NCBI GenBank assembly: GCA_963693315.1
Contig: CAVNZG010000991.1
Span: 167,501-231,500 of the forward strand
Direction: 5' to 3'
Source of the DNA: Diogma glabrata
Lineage: Eukaryota; Arthropoda; Insecta; Diptera; Cylindrotomidae
Length of the DNA stretch: 64,000 nt
Under the pieces are notes generated by a model. It did not search any database, had not been told where the DNA came from, and saw only the letters and a program-made list of their open reading frames with translations. Of the stretch, positions 58,131 through 64,000 are shown one piece after another. Both the position numbers and the translations under genes were made by a program. How positions within the stretch are numbered: position 1 is the first letter of the stretch; each line of letters starts with the position of its first letter.

Positions 58131-58369
58131 GTTTTTAAAACTGTTTTTGAGTCAACGCAGCCATTGCAGTTGTTTTTTGTACTCTTTGATGACTGAGCGT
58201 CATATAATTTTGCACAGTTACTTTACTTCTTGGTGATTAACCTTCAAAAATATTATGATCAACCAGTCCGCACAATTCTTCGAATATTACATGCAATTAC
58301 TGTATAGTCTTCGAATGATATATTCATCTATTGCCATCGCCTTATATCATACACATACGGTGCACTGTT

Positions 58370-58740
58370 ACATTTGATCGTTGTAAATATACATTCACAG
58401 TGCAGCTGAACGTCATCGTCAAATTTACAACATTTCATCGACTATTTCAAAATTAATTGATTGATGACAGAGCTTCGAGAGTCAAAATTGTATTTCATCA
58501 AGTATGCATATGCATTTATAATCATCGGTACGTATATATGTTGCACTTGTTACAATTAATCGTCGTACATATACATTGTGACGGTACAACTGAACATCAT
58601 CGTCAATATACAACATTTCACATTTGACTTCGAAAGTCAAATTTCCATTCCATCGATTGATCGTCGTACATACACATTGTAACGGTGCAACTAACCGTTA
58701 TAGTCAACATACAGCATTACTCATCGCCGATTGCCTTCCA
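58370..58740 (+). repeat. diverged repeats with GTCGTACATATACATT core
   Basis: The phrase GATCGTCGTACATATACATT, followed by GTGCAACTGAAC and CGTCAATATACAACATT, recurs at about 58377, 58557 and 58665. The first interval is longer than the second, so the array is irregular. It lies downstream of the promoter-like block of L copy d, as other arrays do in copies a-c. Confidence 0.55.
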
Positions 58741-59189
58741 AACAGCAATTTTTCATCGAACGTATTTTAATTTGCTTGATGCTGATGATCTTCGAAGTTA
58801 TGCATTGAAGTTCATCGATAATGCTCAGTGCCTGATTTTTATCGCCAGTTGATTTTCACATCAATTACTCTTATCGAATAGTGTACACAACCGTGTACTT
58901 GGAAGTTTTCGTCATTAGCTACAACTATTGTATGCATTATTCAATGATCTTCACGGGTTCGTTTTCAACCATTCAATAGAACGTCATCTACTTTTCCGTG
59001 GTGCGGAAATTAATTTGTAAGCCATACAGTCCACTCAACTTAACACCAACTGGCCGCAGACATCAAATCGAATAATAAGATTTCTCTATCTTTAACCACG
59101 TATTCATATTATAATAATTTATTTTGAACAAAACCGTAATACCTTAATTAAATTAATATTTTAATTAAATTTTATTACCACCATTTTAT

Positions 59190-59632
59190 TACGTATTCAT
59201 AGTTAAAGTCACGCCACCTGCAAACAATAACAAATCGATAAACACGATAAGTTGTTTATTGGATATTCTCTTTCGTTAAATATGTGTACCCACTAAAGAG
59301 TCTTCACTATTAACTTATACTAAATTTGGAAAGGAATTATAAACAGAAATATTTATTACGAAATGACTGTAGGAAATTAGATTTTTATAAAATAAAGCAA
59401 AAGCAACTCCAAAGGTTCATGACAATACAATAACCGAGAAGTAACCCATTGATTGATTCTTCCTATCTTTAGGAAAATAGAGCGAATTCAAATTAGGGAA
59501 ATTGCACAACCGCTCATGACAAATTTTAAACGGTTTAAAACAACTATGAAAGTTTCTGTTAATGCAAATTCAATGCGTGTGGGAAAGTGGCTCGACTTTC
59601 AATTACGAAGTTTGAATTACACTTCATTACAA
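59190..59632 (-). mobile_element. family L copy d: promoter-like block
   Basis: The minus strand from TTCATTAC (59625-59632 on plus) aligns with L copies a-c: CTTCGTAATTGAAAGTC, TTGCATTAACAGAAACTTTC, CGTTAAAT, GGATATCC-like and AAACACGATAA phrases. At the TATA position it has CTATGAAT (near 59196), so the box is mutated. The lower boundary is unknown. GTAATGAA near 57522 could be the other end, but no target duplication supports it. Confidence 0.5.
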
Positions 59633-60200
59633 ACCTAATAACAATAGGCGAAAGGTAAAAGAGGTACTCTCATTGTTGCTATGGTTGGTATTAGCTGATG
59701 ATCTTTCACATGAACTGAAAAATTCTAGCTTCCCTCCTGTAGGCTAAGTCGATGTAAAAGTAGTCGTAGTGGAAGGTAAACATGATTATTCTATCAGTGA
59801 ACGAATCAAACCAACCTTATACCAGTGTTATAGAATCACACCAAAATTAACATTTGAAATTCTCGTCTTACACTTTTCCATTACACTTACATGTTAGATC
59901 TGGAGCAGCAGCAAACATATTTCAATTTTCACACTGTTCAGAAACTGCAGCTCTTTGAAAAACCTACACTAACTAAACTAACCGGCGATGTAGGTGTTAT
60001 CAGAACTACAAAGAAATCAAAAATTAATGACTTAGATCGACAATTTATTGTCCATATAGAGGTAAATGGTGGGATTTGTTACGCAGCGGTTGATTCGGAA
60101 ATTTATTAACAAATATCTGCGTTGAAATTAAATAATTTAAAATTATTTTGCTATCGAACTAAACTCCATGTCATTAGTTCTTTTCAAAATTGTAACAATA
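59633..60200. other. no recognisable gene
   Basis: A 72-codon plus frame at 59891-60109 (MLDLEQQQTYFNFHTVQKLQ) has no motif I recognise and no supporting context, so I leave it uncalled. Confidence 0.45.
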
Positions 60201-60703
60201 GCTGCGTTTTTTTCATTTGGGTCAAGGTCAGGGTTTGAAAAAAACGATGTGGGCCACGCAAAGAAAAAAAATATTATATTTTAAATTGTTGGCAACAGTG
60301 AGCTGAGAAGAAAAAAAATTGTGAGCTTGTAGCGCCATTTTGAAATAAAAGTTCAATATAAAAAAAATTCAAAAAATATTTAACGTCTCTTGAAAAATAA
60401 AACCATATAAAAAAAATTCCAAAAAATTTAATCAGAAACACTAATCCATTTATTTACATATGGCAATGTTCATTGATTATTTCAAATGACGTGAAATGAA
60501 ATAATTTATAATTAATAAAAAATTGTAAATATCTATTCTTTAAAAAATATGGATTTTATTTCTTGCAATTTTATGTAACCACAATATTTTAGATCATTGA
60601 TCTAGACCCAGATAAATATCTGGGTTATGTTGTTGTTGTTTTTACATGTAAAAATTAGACTTGATCTAGACCTTGACCCTGACCCAAATGAAAAAAACGC
60701 AGC
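60201..60703. mobile_element. TA-flanked inverted-repeat element (MITE)
   Basis: The first 24 bp (GCTGCG, seven T, CATTTGGGTCA) are exactly mirrored in the last 24 bp. A TA dinucleotide stands on each side (60199-60200 and 60704-60705). The TIRs continue with GGGTCA/GGTCAGGG-type steps. A CCCAGATA-AA-TATCTGGG hairpin lies near 60608-60626. No ORF. TA duplication and short TIRs suggest a Tc1/mariner-like or related non-autonomous element; the superfamily is inferred only. Confidence 0.75.
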
Positions 60704-60705
60704 TA

Positions 60706-61913
60706 ATAAGATCAATGGTTTTTCGTTTCGCCTTCATTGAAATTTGCGAATATAATTATGTGAAAATATTTGATTCGAGATAGTTTGTGAAGATTGAAAG
60801 AGAAATTTGTTAATAGTAAAACTTTTTTGTAGACAAATTAAATTTTAAAAATAATAATTGATCAGATGGAGATCATTAAATTAGTCGATTGGGGATTAAT
60901 TAATAATAAAATACTAAACCAAAAAATAAGAAAAATGTATTTTTAAACCAAATTTTTAAAATTCTTTTACGTATTGAAAAAAGAATTTCTATAAAATTGG
61001 TGTGCACAAATATTAAACACAAAAAAATTTTGAATTGCGAAATTTATAATTTTGTCAGTATTTATGTCTTATAACTTTAATATATAAACAATTTTTGTTT
61101 TAGTGCCACAATGTTTTTTGTAGGGTATTTTTCTACAATCGCCTATTTTGGTTCAACGTTCTTTTATGATATTTTTACCCCAGTCGCCTTTTTATTTCGG
61201 TGTAACAATTTTTGATGATATTTTTCAATTGTCTTTCTTTTTTTGTGCGTTCAGCGGTTGTAAAGGGCTAAGGATAAAATTGCTGAATTCACGTCCCGAA
61301 ACAAGTCAGATTAAACTTAAGTCACACATATTCTCAAGTCGTCAGGACTGTTTATGATAATCCTGACTTCTAATCAGCTGCTCGTTACAGATTAAGAGAC
61401 ACTTATGGTCACTACCACACAATATCAACGATTGGTATACGAAACTATTGGTTTTGAGCTCGGCACTCTTTTACTAACGAGTTTGGTGTGGATGGGAATG
61501 CTGACAAAATAACAGATAATTTTTAAATCCAACTGTATCATACTTATGTGGATACCAGGTAACACAGAGATGCAAGCCAGTACAGCAACAGAACCCGACG
61601 GTAAAAACAATGAAATACATTATCTGCGACTGATCTTAACTTGCATGGAATATATAGCTTGGTCAAGGGAGACTAGCACTTCCCATCGTATTTATCTTAA
61701 TATAAAAGTGACAGATTCAATCCAAATAAAAAAAACAAACGGCAACATTGTTATAAGTTGAGGTTGAGGTTTAGATAGTCCGTTAACTGTTTTCTGTTAT
61801 TGCAGTTTGAAAAATACAACTTGTAATAAGTTCCATTATACTGCAATCGTCACTTTCACACATACTTCCTCTTTTTACAATAAATACAAACTCAAATTTA
61901 TATTCATAATATA
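60706..61913. other. 3' flank of the OATP gene, no other gene seen
   Basis: AT-rich. The frames at 61148-61357 and 61546-61761 (plus) have no recognisable motif. The 3' UTR of the minus-strand OATP gene must lie here, but I could not choose a polyadenylation signal with confidence. Confidence 0.45.
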
Positions 61914-63984
61914 TTATTTGCCATCAACTTTTTCTAAATTATCTGTTTTATTGGTTTTAGACTCACCACTTTCATCATTGAGTTTATTTTTGATCTCATC
62001 AAACACATTTAAGTTTTTTGCATAATACCAAACAAATATTTCAAATACTACAGCAAACAATGAAAAAATGGCAGAGGCATGATTCATTGTTTTTCGTAAA
62101 TTATAACTATCGTACAACCAACAATTCCCATCTCCATTACATGTCTTTCCCCAAACAATACAAGCGCTATCAAAAATATATCCAAATACTAGAGAGGCTG
62201 GTACCACTGCAAATATATTCAACAGTAGCATCGTAAGACTTATTGAAACTGCTTTATCCCGTTCGTCAATGCATCGAACTGCTATTAAAAAGCTTCCAAT
62301 TATCTGGGATCCTCCTAAAAACTGGCCCAAACAATTTACAATTAAAAACATGATAAAATATTTCGTGCAATCGATTTGACAAGAACCAGGAATAGCATCA
62401 AAAGTTGATTTCGGACTAGCTATGTAATTCAGAGATGATATATTGTCGCCTAAATATGATATGCATGAACAATTGTTGTATCCAACTATATCACTTCCTT
62501 CGTAAATTCTGTCTAGACATCCACCATGACATGGTGAAATGTATGTTACATTATCTGATCCACATATTGGGGAATATTTTGTGAACTCGCAGTTGCATGA
62601 GCTTATATCGCACATTGAACTCAGATTTGTGCTAAAATAGAAAAAAAAATCATATCTTGTTTAATTTCGAGTGGTACCTACTCACGTTTGGGATATCGTT
62701 ATTTGTAATTCTGTGTCGTTTTCTTCACACCCAATAAATGTATACAAAATTATGGCGATTAAAGTAAATATTCTTTCAAAAAGAGCCCATCCAGATAAAA
62801 ATCGTCCACTCGGTTGGAATTTTGAAATTAAATACGCAGATATAAGTAATCCCAATGAAGGGAAAACAAGTGCTAATGTTCCGCTTACTAAGCTGTACCA
62901 ATATAGGATAATTAAACAACTATTTAGCATGACCAATAATAGTTACCTAGCCATAGTCGACGAAACTTTGAATTGAATCTCCATATACTTTGGTCCATAA
63001 GTCATGTACGGTAAATATCCAAACAGCATAAACATCATTGACAAATTACCGTAAATCAACATCTTATTTGTGATTAATCGGTGAACTGTTGCTTTCATAT
63101 CTTTCCACGAAGCTGAGCTTGAATCTGGTTTTGAAACAACATTATATTTTTTATCCATCGTTTTTTGAAATTCTTTCCTAGCTCTTGCTCTCGGCAGTTC
63201 ACGAGGAAACAAACATAAAAAGAAAGATCCAAAAAATAATAAGATTGCTAGTACGATCCATCCCAACCACCATGCACCGATCCATCGTGGATCGTTTCGA
63301 TCAATAACTGGACGTAAATGTGGTGCGATATAGTAATTTAAACTGTATGATGATATTGTATATCCAAACGCTGGTCCCAACATTCGTATAAATGTTGTGG
63401 CACTCAAAAAAATTGGAGCATGTGTTTTTTTTATATTATCATCCATATATGTGATTCCAAGTGATGAAAAAATTGCTCCCCCAAAGCCTGATATAAATTG
63501 AGCGCAGAACAGTAAAATTTGAGATATGTTACTTTCGGATGTTTCCGATTCACTGTTACAATCGAAACTCAATGTTGAACGATTTGTGGAACATAAATCG
63601 TTTATCTCACCATTTTCGCTTTCAAGAACTTCAGTTATATTTTTATAATATTGTGCCCCATATTCTTCAGTTAATGATAAAGAATAATCACCAGCGCCAA
63701 AGATAAAATGAGGTAAAACGCTCAAAAGACAAAACAATACCACTGCTAAAATTCCTATAGCCATCCATCTCGGTTGATGTTGTTTTGACACGTAGTAGGT
63801 CAGGAAAATAGATAAGCAAGTTTGACTGATATTATTGCCAGTTGATATGAATCCAGTGCTTGTGCTCGATATTTTTAAACGTTTTTCAATTGTTGATATT
63901 GTTCCGTTAAAATACGCAAATGCTGCGGAGTAGAGGCATCCTACTAAACCATAGATTACAGTAAAGCTCTTTTTGCTTGCCAAT
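61914..63984 (-). CDS. organic anion transporting polypeptide (OATP/SLCO), 3' exons
   Basis: Three exons on the minus strand: 62947-63984, 62686-62892 and 61914-62631 (stop TAA), joined by GT-AG introns of 54 bp each. Together they give 653 residues. The first visible exon follows a TTTAG acceptor at 63985-63986, so the N-terminus lies beyond the window. OATPs are 12-helix plasma-membrane carriers of steroids, conjugates and other organic anions. Seen here: TM1 FTVIYGLVGCLYSAAFAYF, the TTGFISTGN-like start of TM2, the family signature NDPRWIGAWWLGW before TM6, the basic cytoplasmic loop PRELPRARARKEF, TM7 onward (MLIYGNLSMMFMLFGYLPY), ASLVSGTLALVF across the first junction, and the Kazal-like extracellular loop (CDISSCNCEF, YSPICGSDNVTYISPCHGGC). 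It ends with a polar tail. Frames stay open across both splices. I cannot assign an orthologue. Confidence 0.93.
62632..62685 (-). other. OATP intron, 54 bp
   Basis: Donor GTGAGTAGG, acceptor TTCTATTTTAG. Splicing joins CAA AC to C ACA AAT CTG, giving QTTNLSSMC just before the Kazal-like loop. Confidence 0.85.
62893..62946 (-). other. OATP intron, 54 bp
   Basis: Donor GTAACTATT, acceptor TTGGTACAG. Splicing joins ATG GCT AG to C TTA GTA AGC, giving MASLVSGTLALVF, which matches the conserved helix start in the family. An earlier AG at about 62920 would leave a 27-bp intron and a worse protein. Confidence 0.85.
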
Positions 63985-64000
63985 CTAAATAGATAAACCA

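Noticed and set aside
57522..59632. GTAATGAA at 57522 and TTCATTAC at 59632 as ends of one L element containing the 57667 ORF
   Set aside because: The flanking bases do not match as a target duplication, and an 8-base end is easily found by chance.

Overview
This window looks like intergenic, transposon-filled DNA from an insect nuclear genome. It is very AT-rich, carries several families of insect-type LINEs and DNA transposons, and holds only one clear host gene. That gene has two short GT-AG introns of 54 bp each, which fits Diptera best, but I cannot name the species.

Host gene: the right edge (61914-63984, minus strand) holds the last three visible exons of an organic anion transporting polypeptide (OATP/SLCO family). 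It has the family signature around DPRWIGAWW and the Kazal-like cysteine-rich loop. Its 5' exons lie beyond base 64000.

Transposon layout, left to right: (1) 3062-6330, a degenerate LTR-like element (family L, copy a). (2) 12110-17234, a copy of an unclassified AT-rich repeat (family A, minus) carrying a LINE 5' fragment and interrupted at its end by a 3.3-kb foldback-like element (FB1). (3) 21692-26432, a second A copy split by a 3.8-kb LINE (LINE-1, minus) with a 7-bp target duplication. (4) 26440-29740, L copy b. (5) 31446-36135, a third A copy split by a 2,435-bp L copy c with a 4-bp target duplication. (6) 37943-46411, an 8.5-kb hAT transposon with an 8-bp target duplication; its decayed transposase is interrupted by a second foldback-like element (FB2, 3.5 kb) with a 9-bp duplication. 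(7) 46885-47590, a small third foldback-like structure (FB3). (8) 47640-54240, a decayed RTE-type LINE (plus) split by a nearly full-length two-ORF LINE (LINE-2, minus). (9) 55652-56717, a non-autonomous hAT element with an 8-bp duplication and an inverted repeat inside. (10) 57500-59632, a small unrecognised ORF, a perfect 24-bp palindrome, degenerate repeats and L copy d. (11) 60201-60703, a TA-flanked inverted-repeat element.

The strongest signals beyond ordinary annotation are three foldback-like structures with unrelated sequences but one plan: two arrays of ~140-175 bp tandem units facing each other. FB2 is an almost unit-by-unit mirror, including a variant unit in the matching place of each arm. 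The second signal is the L family: its copies share a promoter-like block with a TATA box, but each carries a different tandem repeat downstream of it. All coordinates and alignments here were made by eye, so boundaries without a target duplication are approximate.
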